64,000 nt of DNA, taken from NCBI RefSeq assembly GCF_027923465.1, contig NZ_BRLB01000003.1, positions 1-64,000 of the forward strand, in the 5' to 3' direction. A program made the translations under genes and the position numbers. Shown piece by piece: positions 16,930 through 26,144 of this stretch; position 1 is the stretch's first letter, and every line of letters starts with the position of its first letter. The notes under the pieces were generated by a model. The model was not told the origin of the DNA, searched no databases, and saw nothing but the letters and a program-made list of their open reading frames with translations. This DNA comes from Vallitalea longa. GTDB lineage: Bacteria > Bacillota > Clostridia > Lachnospirales > Vallitaleaceae.

Positions 16930-18844
16930 TATTATGTTCAATAATATGAAAAAGAATTTTAAAAATTATTATATATATATCATGTCGACTGTATTTAGTG
17001 TATTGATTTTTTATTTGTTTAATTCAATTAAGTACAATAAAGAGATGATGGCGGCTGTTAATTCATCTGGGAATGTGACAGCTGTGTTTAGTGCTACTAG
17101 TTATATAGTTTTGCTATTTTCATTAATTTTCATATGGTATTCTAATTCTTTCTTTGTTAAGAAGAGAAAAAATGAAATAGCACTTTATTCATTATTAGGT
17201 TTGAAGAAAAAGAAAATAGGAAGAATGCTTTTTGTTGAGAATATGATTATTGCTGTAATTGCACTAGTGATTGGTATTGCTGTAGGTACACTGTTTTCTA
17301 AATTAATTGTAATGCTCATTCTAAGAATGCTAAATGAATTCGTTTATGTTAGTTTTTCATTTTCAATTAGGGCAGCAAGAGATACTGTAATATTCTTCTT
17401 GATTATATTTTTGATTGCATCTATTCATAGTTATAGGTTGATTTATAAAGTCAAATTAATAGAATTATTTGCCTCTTCTAGAAAAAAAGAGAAACCTTTT
17501 AAGACAAGACCAATATTTGCAATAATTTCATTAGCTCTTGTCATATATGGATATTACTTATCTCAGCATATGGTTAATGCGCTTTTTGTAATTAATGTAT
17601 TTATTGTACTTGGTACCGTAATTGCAGGTACTTATGGATTATTCTCATATTTTCTAGTATTTATAGTAAGAATGCTGAAGAAAAGAAAGAAAATATTATA
17701 TAAGGGTAATAATATATTAGCGATTTCAAATATAGCTTATAGAATCAAAAGTCATACGGTTACTTTTGCAACTATCGCTATACTTAGTGCTTCTACTATA
17801 GCGGCATTAGGAATGGTAGATAGTGCGTATTATGATTTTAAAACCAATGAAGCTGAGAATTACCCATATACATTCACTTATAAATATATTGATGAAGCAA
17901 CTAATGATAAGGTGTTAGACATAGTTAACAATAGTGATAAAAATGAACTTATAGGTAATATGAAGATTGATAGGGCTAAAGTTAGTGGTATGATAAATTA
18001 TGATTTTGAAACAAAAGTAGCTGAATGGAATCTAGGAAGTGATCAAACATTTTATACAATTTCCAATTCTACTTTTAATAAAATGATGGATATCAGAGAA
18101 ATGGATAAGCAGATAAAATTAAAAGATGATGAGTGTGTTCTGAACTTTTCAAGTGTCCAGTTGTATGATCTCCATAAATTGAAAGGTTCTACAATAGACG
18201 TAAATGCCAATGACATATCAGCAGGAAAACTGACTATCCAAAAATTATATAAACAAAGTATTGTAAAAAACGGATATGATCCTATGTATTTAGTGGTTAG
18301 TGACAATATTTATGATAAAATCATTGAAAGTGGAGCTGAAACCAATAGTTATTATGCTGTAAAAGTAACAGATCCACTTGATAGCAAAGAATTATCAGAT
18401 GAAATAATTAAAACTGTTCCAGCCGATAATGGACTTACTACATACTACTATCATTTTAAAGATGCGAATGAAGCTTATGTAACTATACTTTTTGCAGTAT
18501 TTTTTGTGGGAATTATTTTCTTGATATCAACAGGAAGTATAATATATTTCAAATTAATAACTGAAGCTAATGATGAAAGAGACAGATATACAATACTAAG
18601 AAAAATCGGTGTAAGTAAAAAAGATATAACAAGGTCTGTCAAGAAGCAGATATTACTGATGTTCTTGTTACCGCTAATTGTTGGTCTCTGTCATTCAGGA
18701 TTTGCACTTAGTGCATTTAATCAAGTATTGAATGCTCATATATTAACTCCTGTAATTGTTACTATGGTAGGGTATTCAGTAATTTATTTAATATATTATT
18801 TCCTTACTGTCAATTACTACAAGAAAATCATATTAAAAAAATAA
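16916..18844 (+). CDS. bceB: BceB-type FtsX-domain permease
   Basis: The 642-residue membrane protein has the BceB plan: one N-terminal helix (about 18-37), three helices of the first FtsX unit (about 55-75, 108-138, 155-175), further helices near 200-255 and 280-300, a large extracellular domain (about 310-520) between helices 7 and 8, and three C-terminal helices (about 523-547, 577-600 and 609-635). The large loop is the part that senses peptide antibiotics in this family. Translation is coupled to bceA by a 14-bp overlap. The BceR-type box upstream suggests control by a BceRS system in which this transporter also acts as co-sensor. Confidence 0.9.
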   Translation: MTYYSIMFNNMKKNFKNYYIYIMSTVFSVLIFYLFNSIKYNKEMMAAVNSSGNVTAVFSATSYIVLLFSLIFIWYSNSFFVKKRKNEIALYSLLGLKKKKIGRMLFVENMIIAVIALVIGIAVGTLFSKLIVMLILRMLNEFVYVSFSFSIRAARDTVIFFLIIFLIASIHSYRLIYKVKLIELFASSRKKEKPFKTRPIFAIISLALVIYGYYLSQHMVNALFVINVFIVLGTVIAGTYGLFSYFLVFIVRMLKKRKKILYKGNNILAISNIAYRIKSHTVTFATIAILSASTIAALGMVDSAYYDFKTNEAENYPYTFTYKYIDEATNDKVLDIVNNSDKNELIGNMKIDRAKVSGMINYDFETKVAEWNLGSDQTFYTISNSTFNKMMDIREMDKQIKLKDDECVLNFSSVQLYDLHKLKGSTIDVNANDISAGKLTIQKLYKQSIVKNGYDPMYLVVSDNIYDKIIESGAETNSYYAVKVTDPLDSKELSDEIIKTVPADNGLTTYYYHFKDANEAYVTILFAVFFVGIIFLISTGSIIYFKLITEANDERDRYTILRKIGVSKKDITRSVKKQILLMFLLPLIVGLCHSGFALSAFNQVLNAHILTPVIVTMVGYSVIYLIYYFLTVNYYKKIILKK

Positions 18845-19256
18845 TTATTATCTTTATTTTTCATTTCAATATTAGATTTAAAAAAATGATTGCTGCTTTT
18901 GTAGAATGAAATTATAGTAGACATTAATATATTCATTCTACTAAGCAAACCTTTTTAGGGCTGTCTTAAAATATTAAGTGGCTCTTTTTTTAATTACTGA
19001 ATGATAACTAAAACATAGCATATAAGGTAATAACTTGAAGATTATCCTGTTTGTTAAGTTATTAACTCAATTTTCCCGACATTTAATTTAATGCAGGTAA
19101 ATAAAGGTTATAGGTTTGGTTTACGCAATAAAAAGTTAGAAAAAATACTTATATTCTATTCTGAAAAGCCTTTTGATTAGCTTGTCTACATAGAATATTG
19201 AAGTGGGAAAGTTGATATATCAACTTAAACTATTTAAAAAAATATTATAATAGCAA
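18845..19256. repeat. Intergenic region with a long hairpin and decayed repeats
   Basis: No gene is visible. Perfect 10-bp arms GTAGAATGAA (18901-18910) and TTCATTCTAC (18932-18941), extended outside by TTGCT/AGCAA, could terminate bceAB transcription. AGGGCTGTCTTAAAATATT (near 18956) followed by a T-run resembles the outer end of some insertion sequences, but no transposase is present. The second half carries one copy of the 55-bp dispersed repeat (19158-19212). Confidence 0.45.
19158..19212 (+). repeat. 55-bp dispersed repeat, copy 1
   Basis: This segment matches the reverse complement of 55748-55802 at 50 of 55 positions. The shared blocks are AAAGCCTTTTGATTAGCTT and ATAGAATATTGAAGTGGG followed by AAAGT. 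Both copies lie in non-coding DNA after gene ends, 36 kb apart and in opposite orientation, which fits an intergenic mobile repeat (MITE-like or REP-like). Confidence 0.8.
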
Positions 19257-19415
19257 TTGTAAAAATCCTTAAAATTAGTTATAATAGTCTGGGAAAACCT
19301 AAAATATGACCTTATTTGTCATTTTCAATATTGTCATAGGTTTTAATATAACAAAACATAATTATGTATTTGATAAAAATTTATCAATATGACTAATCAA
19401 GAGAGGAAGATATTT
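19257..19415 (+). promoter_or_regulatory. Promoter and structured leader of the GGGtGRT operon
   Basis: TTGTAA (19257-19262), 17 bp and TATAAT (19280-19285) form a good promoter. The leader contains nested inverted repeats: AAAACCT (19294-19300) with AGGTTTT (19338-19344), and TATGAC (19305-19310) with GTCATA (19333-19338). No known riboswitch signature is recognised. The ribosome site GAGAGGAAG precedes the ATG at 19416. Confidence 0.6.
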
Positions 19416-20108
19416 ATGAACTACACTCATGAAGTGAAAAACATGTGTTGTGTTGCAAAAGGTCCTAATCATGGTCCAGCACCAATTCCTCAAGAAGGAA
19501 AATGGGTTCAATCTAAAGAAGTAAAAGACATTTCTGGTCTTACTCATGGTATTGGCTGGTGTGCACCTCAACAAGGAGCATGTAAACTTACTTTAAATGT
19601 AAAAGATGGTATTATTCAAGAGGCATTAGTTGAAACACTTGGATGTTCAGGAATGACTCATTCAGCTGCTATGGCATCAGAAATTTTACCAGGAAAAACT
19701 ATTTTAGAAGCTCTTAATACTGATTTGGTATGTGATGCAATCAATACTGCAATGAGAGAATTATTCTTACAAATAGTTTACGGAAGAACTCAAACTGCAT
19801 TCTCAGAAGATGGACTTCCAGTAGGTGCAGGTTTAGAAGATTTAGGAAAAGGTCTTCGTTCTCAAGTAGGTACTATGTATGGTACACTTGATAAAGGTCC
19901 TCGTTACCTTGAAATGGCAGAAGGCTATGTTACTAAAATCGGATTAGATGAAGATGATGAAATTATTGGTTATGAATTCATTCACTTCGGTAAAATGATG
20001 GATATGATTAAAACTGGTATGGACGCAGTAGAAGCTATGAAAAAAGCTACAAGCATATATGGTAGATTCACAGACGCTGTTAAAACAGTCGATCCAAGAC
20101 AGGAATAG
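19416..20108 (+). CDS. NifU-like iron-sulfur scaffold-type protein of the GGGtGRT operon
   Basis: The 230-residue protein (start at ATG 19416, following GAGAGGAAG; an ATG 27 bases earlier lacks a site) resembles the NifU/IscU scaffold fold: GWCAPQQGACKL (about 43-54), ETLGCSGMTHSAAMASEI (about 71-88) and a later helical part. Two or three cysteines sit where scaffold proteins bind clusters (CAPQQGAC and GCSGM). It is one half of a conserved two-gene unit with the GGGtGRT protein that follows after 12 bp. The biochemical role of the pair is unknown to me. Codon choice and strong signals suggest high expression. It is distinct from the true iscU at 52856. Confidence 0.75.
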   Translation: MNYTHEVKNMCCVAKGPNHGPAPIPQEGKWVQSKEVKDISGLTHGIGWCAPQQGACKLTLNVKDGIIQEALVETLGCSGMTHSAAMASEILPGKTILEALNTDLVCDAINTAMRELFLQIVYGRTQTAFSEDGLPVGAGLEDLGKGLRSQVGTMYGTLDKGPRYLEMAEGYVTKIGLDEDDEIIGYEFIHFGKMMDMIKTGMDAVEAMKKATSIYGRFTDAVKTVDPRQE

Positions 20109-20120
20109 GAGGTTAGTAAT

Positions 20121-21122
20121 ATGGCATTATTTGAAGGATACGATAGAAGAATTAAAAGCATTGAAAAAACTTTAAAAGAAAATGGCATCGGTTCTATTGA
20201 AGAAGCAAAACAAATATGTGATGAAAAAGGAATTAATGTAAGTGAAATTACTAAATCTATTCAACCTATTTGTTTTGAAAATGCATGTTGGGCTTATACT
20301 TTAGGTGCAGCAATTGCTATAAAAAGAGGGATTAAAGTTGCAGCAGATGCAGCAGAAGTTATTGGAGAAGGATTACAAGCTTTCTGTATTCCTGGTTCTG
20401 TAGCTGATCAAAGAAAAGTTGGTATTGGTCATGGTGGTTTAGGAGCTATGCTTCTTAGAGAAGAAACTAAATGTTTCGCTTTCTTAGCTGGTCATGAATC
20501 ATTTGCTGCTGCTGAAGGTGCTATCGGTATTGCACGTTCTGCAAACAAGGTAAGAAAACAACCTTTACAAGTAATTCTTAATGGACTTGGTAAAGATGCA
20601 GCTTATATTATTTCAAGAATCAATGGATTTACTTATGTACAAACACAATTCGATTATAATACAAGTGAATTAAAAGTAGTTAAAGAAAAAGCTTATTCAA
20701 ATGGAGAAAGAGGAAAAGTTAGATGTTATGGTGCTGACGATGTACGCGAAGGTGTTGCAATCATGCACAAAGAAGGCGTAGACGTTTCTATTACTGGTAA
20801 CTCAACTAACCCAACTCGTTTCCAACATCCAGTTGCTGGTACTTATAAAAAAGAATGTGTACAATTAGGTAAAAAATATTTCTCAGTAGCTTCAGGTGGT
20901 GGAACAGGTAGAACTCTTCACCCAGATAATATGGCTGCTGGACCAGCTTCATACGGAATGACAGATACAATGGGTAGAATGCACTCAGATGCACAATTCG
21001 CTGGATCTTCATCTGTACCAGCCCATGTAGAAATGATGGGACTTATTGGTATGGGTAATAATCCAATGGTTGGTGCTACAGTTGCAGTAGCTGTTGCAGT
21101 ACAAGAAGCAATGAATAAATAA
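20121..21122 (+). CDS. GGGtGRT family protein, function unknown
   Basis: The 333-residue soluble protein contains the name-giving motif SGGGTGRTLHPDNMAAG (about residues 257-273) and a glycine- and alanine-rich C-terminus with GMGNNPMVGATVAVAVAVQ. It has a helical N-terminus and cysteines near residues 50-56 (CFENAC). Its ribosome site is GGAGG, 12 bp after the NifU-like gene, so the two are almost certainly made together. The pairing with a scaffold-like partner suggests cluster chemistry or a thiol-linked step, but that is inference. A terminator follows at 21143. Confidence 0.8.
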   Translation: MALFEGYDRRIKSIEKTLKENGIGSIEEAKQICDEKGINVSEITKSIQPICFENACWAYTLGAAIAIKRGIKVAADAAEVIGEGLQAFCIPGSVADQRKVGIGHGGLGAMLLREETKCFAFLAGHESFAAAEGAIGIARSANKVRKQPLQVILNGLGKDAAYIISRINGFTYVQTQFDYNTSELKVVKEKAYSNGERGKVRCYGADDVREGVAIMHKEGVDVSITGNSTNPTRFQHPVAGTYKKECVQLGKKYFSVASGGGTGRTLHPDNMAAGPASYGMTDTMGRMHSDAQFAGSSSVPAHVEMMGLIGMGNNPMVGATVAVAVAVQEAMNK

Positions 21123-21478
21123 TAATCATATTTGATTAAGAAAATCTCTAACTATAATTGGTTAGGGATTTTTTTATTTAATAGAAGTTTTACTTTCTGT
21201 TTTCCTCGAAATCTTTTTATGAGGTATAGCCTATTTATTATTTCAATAAATGTATGATTGTGTATGTTTAGTGTAAAAAAATGCTATGAAAATACCAAAA
21301 TGCTATTTTGCATTATTAGGTTGAATATATGTCTTGAAATGGCATATAAGTGAAGAAAATAGTAAGATTTTATAGAGATTTAACATTATTAATAAGCTAT
21401 AATTCTTATTGTACTAGATAAGCTAAGTTTGTTGATAAGCTTATATGTATAAACTTAAGATAATTAGGAGGAAGACTA
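21123..21478. terminator. Terminator of the GGGtGRT operon, then dctP upstream region
   Basis: Arms AATCTCTAAC (21143-21152) and GTTAGGGATT (21161-21170) with one G-U pair are followed by seven T residues ending at 21175, a clear intrinsic terminator. The rest is AT-rich with no gene. TATAAT at 21398-21403 may be the -10 element for dctP, but no matching -35 is seen, which would fit an activator-dependent promoter. Ribosome site: TTAGGAGG just before 21479. Confidence 0.75.
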
Positions 21479-22585
21479 ATGAAAAGATTTATAAGCTTGT
21501 TGTTATGTACTATAATGATTTGCTCTATGTTTGTGGGGTGTAGTAATAAATCAAATGATGATTCAGCTAAAGATGATACAAAAAAATCTGATGTGGTTAA
21601 TGAAAATGATACATCAGAAGAAGTAACATCTAACAAAAATGATGGGGATGAGAAGTCAGAAACAAAAGAACCGATAATCATGAAATTTGCACATGCCCAT
21701 CCTGCAGGTTGTCCGAGAGACCAATCAATTCAGTATTTCAAAGAGATAGTAGAAGAAAAAACTAATGGAAACATTATTGTAGAAGTATACCCAGCTGGTC
21801 AGCTAGGAAAAGAACCAGAATTAGTTGAAGCAGTTAAAATGGGTACAATTGAAGCTGTTAGAGCAGGAGTCTTCGATGCTACAGCAACAGAATTAATGGT
21901 ATATACAATGCCTTTTCTATTTGAGAATCTGAAAGATTTTCAATCAATCTGTCGTGGTCCTATTGCAGATGAAATAGCTGAAGCTACCAAAGAGGTAGGA
22001 ATAACAGTTACAGCAACTGGTGATGGTGGTGGATTCAGACAATGGACTAATAATGTTAGACCTATTAAAGAGCCAGACGATCTAAAAGGATTAAAAATGC
22101 GTACTCCTCCAATAGACAGTATAGTTCAGACAATGGAAGCATTAGGAGCTAATCCTGTATCAGTACCTTATGTTGAGACATATATGGGGCTGAAGACAGG
22201 TGTTGCAGATGGAGAAGAAAATCCAATTATCAATATAGGTACTATGAAATTCTATGAAGTGCAGAAATATATAACAATGGCTAACTATCAAGTACATCCT
22301 GATCCAGTTTATGTCAATACAGAGTGGCTTGAATCTTTACCAGAAGATCTAAAAGATATTATTATAGATTGTTCAAAAGAGATGATGGAATATAGTGATA
22401 GCTTAATATATGAAGCAGAAGAAAAATATATGGAAGAAATGAAAAATAGTATGGAAGTAACTATTCTATCAGCTGAAGAAAGACAGAAATTCATTGATGC
22501 TTCAAAAGTTGTGTGGGATAACTTTGTGGATCAGGGTTTGATTAAAAAAGAACATCTAGATGCAATTCTGGAAGAATTAGAATAG
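21479..22585 (+). CDS. dctP: TRAP transporter substrate-binding lipoprotein (DctP)
   Basis: The 368-residue lipoprotein (signal MKRFISLLLCTIMICSMFVGC, lipobox FVGC) has an acidic Ser/Asp/Lys-rich linker to about residue 60 and then the DctP fold: MKFAHAHPAGCPRDQS, VEVYPAGQLGKEPE and LKGLKMRTPP. The arginine of KMRTPP is the conserved residue that binds the carboxylate of organic acids in this family. It captures an organic acid for the DctQM permease encoded next. The ligand is not predictable. The gene lies in a cluster that also encodes a second DctP-like protein and a two-component system, which probably control it. Confidence 0.92.
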   Translation: MKRFISLLLCTIMICSMFVGCSNKSNDDSAKDDTKKSDVVNENDTSEEVTSNKNDGDEKSETKEPIIMKFAHAHPAGCPRDQSIQYFKEIVEEKTNGNIIVEVYPAGQLGKEPELVEAVKMGTIEAVRAGVFDATATELMVYTMPFLFENLKDFQSICRGPIADEIAEATKEVGITVTATGDGGGFRQWTNNVRPIKEPDDLKGLKMRTPPIDSIVQTMEALGANPVSVPYVETYMGLKTGVADGEENPIINIGTMKFYEVQKYITMANYQVHPDPVYVNTEWLESLPEDLKDIIIDCSKEMMEYSDSLIYEAEEKYMEEMKNSMEVTILSAEERQKFIDASKVVWDNFVDQGLIKKEHLDAILEELE

Positions 22586-22664
22586 TTATAATATTTAAGA
22601 TGAAGAGGAGTTGATAAAACTTCTCTTTATAAACATATTAATACTTTTGAAAGGATAAAAGAAA

Positions 22665-23171
22665 ATGAAATATATAAAAGATATGTTTAAATTTTTGGAT
22701 AAATTTTTAGAAATATTCAATGTTTCTTTAATGGGTATTATGGCTGTTTCTGTTATTATTACGGTATTCATGAGATATGTTCTAAATATTACATTCATCT
22801 GGGTTGAAGAGTTAATAACATTCGTATTCATTGCAACAACTTATTTCGGCATTGTATTGTGTGTAAAGGAAAAAGAACATATAGAAATAGATTTTTTCAG
22901 GAATCTGGTACCTGGTAAATTAAAAATAATTACTGAATCTATAATAACAACAATTGTAGTATTTACATTAGTTTATTTAGCTGTCATTAGTTTTGGATGG
23001 ATTGATAAGGTCGGCAATACGTTATCATCTGGATTGAAGCTTAAATATAAATATGTTTATATAATGATGCCGATTTCTTTTATTTTGAGTGCATTATATG
23101 AGATAAGATCAATTATTCAAAAATGGTTTGTAGTAAAAGTACAAATAGAAAAAGCAGGGGGTAGGACATGA
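22665..23171 (+). CDS. dctQ: TRAP transporter small permease subunit (DctQ)
   Basis: The 168-residue protein has four membrane helices (about 17-36, 48-68, 85-108, 128-146) and the conserved FIWVEELITFVFI segment near 42-54 that is the hallmark of DctQ. It pairs with DctM to form the sodium-driven membrane part. The 80-bp gap from dctP contains no terminator, and the gene overlaps dctM by 4 bp. Confidence 0.9.
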   Translation: MKYIKDMFKFLDKFLEIFNVSLMGIMAVSVIITVFMRYVLNITFIWVEELITFVFIATTYFGIVLCVKEKEHIEIDFFRNLVPGKLKIITESIITTIVVFTLVYLAVISFGWIDKVGNTLSSGLKLKYKYVYIMMPISFILSALYEIRSIIQKWFVVKVQIEKAGGRT

Positions 23172-24451
23172 ATATCTTAATTTTGATTGGATTTTTCTTG
23201 GTATTAGTAGTGTTAGGAGTTCCGATTGCGTATTCAATTGGTGCTTCAAGTATAGTATATTTAAGTATGCATGCTCCACAATTCTGTTGCATGTTGCCTC
23301 AGAGAATATGGTCTGGAACTAATAGTTTCATAATTATGGCTATGCCTTTATTCGTGTTAGCCGGAGAATTAATGAACACTGGTGGTATTACAAAACGGAT
23401 AATTAATTTCAGCATGTATTTAGTTCGACCTTTTAAAGGTGGATTAGGGGAAGTCAATGTTGTAGCAAGCATGATTTTTGGTGGGATTTCAGGTTCGTCT
23501 GTAGCTGATACATCTGCACTTGGTTCTGTGCTTATTCCACAAATGACTGAAAAAGGATATCCAAAAGCATTCTCTGCTGGTGTTACAGTTGCGTCCTCTA
23601 CAATGGGGATGATAATCCCACCTAGTATACCAATGCTTATGTATGCAATGGCATCAGGAGAATCAGTGGGATCTCTTTTTCTAGCAGGGTTGATTCCAGG
23701 GATTATGATAGGAGTATCTCAAATAGCTATAGTGTATTTAATATCTAAAAAGAATAATTATCACCCTACTTTCGAGAAATTTGATAGAAAACATTTTGCA
23801 TATACAATGAAAGATGGGACGTTAGCTATTTTGATGCCTATAATTATAGTTGTATCAGTTTCCACAGGAATCGCGACAGCAACTGAATCAGCAGGAATTG
23901 CGGCATTATATGCAATCATTATAGGAGCATTGGTATATAAAGAATTTAAATTAAAGAAATTATACCCTATACTCAAAAGAACATTTTTAACATCAAGTAG
24001 TATTATGATTATAGTAGGTTTCAGTATGATTTTTTCTTGGATATTGGCTGTTGAACAAGTACCTCAAATTGTAGCAGATTTCTTTTTGAACATGAATATA
24101 GGTAAAAACTGGATTTTATTGATATTAATTATAATCATACTTTTTATAGGAACGTTTATTGATGTTGCACCTGCATTATTACTTGTTGTACCTATATTAT
24201 TACCAGTTATGAAGGGGTTAGGTATAGATGGCTTGCAATTCGGTGCAATGATGATTACAGGTTGTGCTATAGGGCTTGTAACACCACCGATAGGTATGTG
24301 CTTGAATGCTGCTACGAAAGTATGTAAGTTACAGATAACGGATATATTTAAGGCATCACTTCCATTTATTGCATGCAATTTTATTGTTTTGTTACTTGTT
24401 ACTTATGTACCAGCTATATCACTTTGGCTTCCTAATCTACTGTTGAAATAG
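23168..24451 (+). CDS. dctM: TRAP transporter large permease subunit (DctM)
   Basis: The 427-residue membrane protein is the transport subunit. It shows the inverted-repeat DctM pattern: NSFIIMAMPLFVLAGELM (about 50-67), FGGISGSSVADTSALGSV (about 103-120), VASSTMGMIIPPSIPMLMYA (about 137-156) and in the second half IGTFIDVAPALLLVVPILLP and GLVTPPIGMCLNAA. About twelve helices are expected. It uses an ion gradient to import the acid held by DctP. It ends only 14 bp from the convergent response regulator gene, so transcripts must overlap. Confidence 0.93.
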   Translation: MNILILIGFFLVLVVLGVPIAYSIGASSIVYLSMHAPQFCCMLPQRIWSGTNSFIIMAMPLFVLAGELMNTGGITKRIINFSMYLVRPFKGGLGEVNVVASMIFGGISGSSVADTSALGSVLIPQMTEKGYPKAFSAGVTVASSTMGMIIPPSIPMLMYAMASGESVGSLFLAGLIPGIMIGVSQIAIVYLISKKNNYHPTFEKFDRKHFAYTMKDGTLAILMPIIIVVSVSTGIATATESAGIAALYAIIIGALVYKEFKLKKLYPILKRTFLTSSSIMIIVGFSMIFSWILAVEQVPQIVADFFLNMNIGKNWILLILIIIILFIGTFIDVAPALLLVVPILLPVMKGLGIDGLQFGAMMITGCAIGLVTPPIGMCLNAATKVCKLQITDIFKASLPFIACNFIVLLLVTYVPAISLWLPNLLLK

Positions 24452-24465
24452 TTATAAAGCATCAA

Positions 24466-26061
24466 TTACATATTTAGATAATTATTAGCTGCATTACGGT
24501 AATCTTTGGGTGTTATGGATTCTGAATTTTTGAATGCTCTTGTGAAATAATTAGAATCATTATAACCAACTTTCAATCCAATAACGTTAATTGCCAAATC
24601 AGTATTTTTAAGAAGCTCTTTTGACTTATTTATACGTACTTGAGATAGATAGTCGCTAAAAGTAACTAATTTTTGTTCTTTGAAAAGCTTGCTAAGATAA
24701 TGACTGCTTAGATTAACTTTGTTGGATACTTGTTTTAAAGATATATTATTCATGTAATTATTATTTATATAGTTGCACACTCTATCTATAACTGAATCAC
24801 AAGGGATAGCATTATGTTGTTTCAATAAAGAAATAAAATAGATAACTTGTTCTTGTAAAAAACAGTATAGGCTAGATTTTGATAATATATCTTTTAATTG
24901 AGTTTTATAATTAACATTGATACTCAAAGTATTTTGTAGGGATTTGTTAATTTTGATGCATATTGATTTTTTTATAAATATAAGCATATCATATACATAT
25001 TGTTTTATTGTATCCAAACTATAATCTTGTTCATATAGGTAATCAACATAATCTTTTACTATAATCAAACTAGAAGATTCATTGAGTATTAAAATATTTT
25101 CTAATAATTTGTTTTCATTATCTAGTATTTGATTAGAATTCATTGGCGATTTAAACTTTGGTTCACAAGAAATTCTTAAAGAAGGATGAGTTAATAAGTA
25201 TTGCTTATAATTAATAAACATATCTTTTATACCCATCAAATCTTCAGTTGAATGACTTATGACTAAACGATTCCTTATAAGCAGGTTTGATTCAATATAT
25301 ATAGAAGTTTTTCTTAAAACGGTTTCAATATTATTAGTATCTATTTTGCTTTTGGTTAATAAAAGAGCATAAATCATATTTTTATTATAATTAGCAAGAC
25401 ATTGAAAAGATAAAGATGCAACGTCTTGTTTAATAATTTTGATTGCTCTTCTTTTTATCATGGTTTCTTTTAGTGATGATGCATCATGTATAGTATTGGA
25501 ATCAAGTTCCATAACTAAACAATAAAGATAATCGAAATCAATGTTCAAAGCATTAAAATATTCTATGATCTGTGATTTTTTGCATTCAGCAAAAAGCAGA
25601 TAATTAATTAATTCATTTTCAAAATAAGTACTAATTTGTTTGAATTTACATTCAATGGAAAATTTCAACTCACGATCCATAAATTCAGCTTTCGTAAGTT
25701 TAATCATTTTTTCTAATACACTTATTAGATTTTCGTTTGATACGGGCTTTATTAAAAAATCACTGGCACCGATAGTTATGGCTTCTTTTGCAAAATCAAA
25801 ATAGTTATATGCACTTAAAAATATTATTTTGCAGTAGGGTAGAGTTTCTTTTATTATCTTTGCTGCTTCTATGCCAGAAATACCAGGCATTTTTATATCC
25901 ATAATAATGAAATCCGGTGAAAATGAAGAAGCGATTTGAATTGCGTTTCGACCGTTGTTTGCGGTTTCAATTTTATTAATAGGCAGATTGCTATTGGAAA
26001 TTATGTATTTTAATGCTTCTATTTCTATATGTTCATCATCAACAATTAATAGTTTATACAT
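24466..26061 (-). CDS. YesN-type response regulator with AraC-family DNA-binding domain
   Basis: The 531-residue protein has an N-terminal receiver domain (VDDEH near residues 7-11, phospho-acceptor aspartate in FIIMDIKMPG near 55, KPVS near 107), a long central region, and a C-terminal AraC-type double HTH (ISLKQVSNKVNLSSHYLSKLF and VGYNDSNYFTRAFKN). This is the usual partner of LytS/YesM-type histidine kinases. The likely partner is encoded at 28668. It is transcribed divergently from the transporter and sensor genes starting at 26145 and probably activates dctPQM and perhaps its own cluster. Confidence 0.93.
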   Translation of the reverse strand: MYKLLIVDDEHIEIEALKYIISNSNLPINKIETANNGRNAIQIASSFSPDFIIMDIKMPGISGIEAAKIIKETLPYCKIIFLSAYNYFDFAKEAITIGASDFLIKPVSNENLISVLEKMIKLTKAEFMDRELKFSIECKFKQISTYFENELINYLLFAECKKSQIIEYFNALNIDFDYLYCLVMELDSNTIHDASSLKETMIKRRAIKIIKQDVASLSFQCLANYNKNMIYALLLTKSKIDTNNIETVLRKTSIYIESNLLIRNRLVISHSTEDLMGIKDMFINYKQYLLTHPSLRISCEPKFKSPMNSNQILDNENKLLENILILNESSSLIIVKDYVDYLYEQDYSLDTIKQYVYDMLIFIKKSICIKINKSLQNTLSINVNYKTQLKDILSKSSLYCFLQEQVIYFISLLKQHNAIPCDSVIDRVCNYINNNYMNNISLKQVSNKVNLSSHYLSKLFKEQKLVTFSDYLSQVRINKSKELLKNTDLAINVIGLKVGYNDSNYFTRAFKNSESITPKDYRNAANNYLNM

Positions 26062-26144
26062 AGTTGACCTCCTGTATTACTTTATTATATAGGAAAAACA
26101 ATAACTGTTCAAGTTCAACAATAATCTGGAAGGAAGTATTTTAC

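Noticed and set aside
18945-19000. AGGGCTGTCTTAAAATATT as an insertion-sequence terminal repeat
   Set aside because: No transposase, no second end and no target duplication were found, so it is recorded only as a possible decayed repeat.
19416-20108. NifU-like gene as the main iscU of the cell
   Set aside because: A canonical iscU with three cluster cysteines lies behind iscR-iscS at 52856. The 19416 protein differs in length and context.
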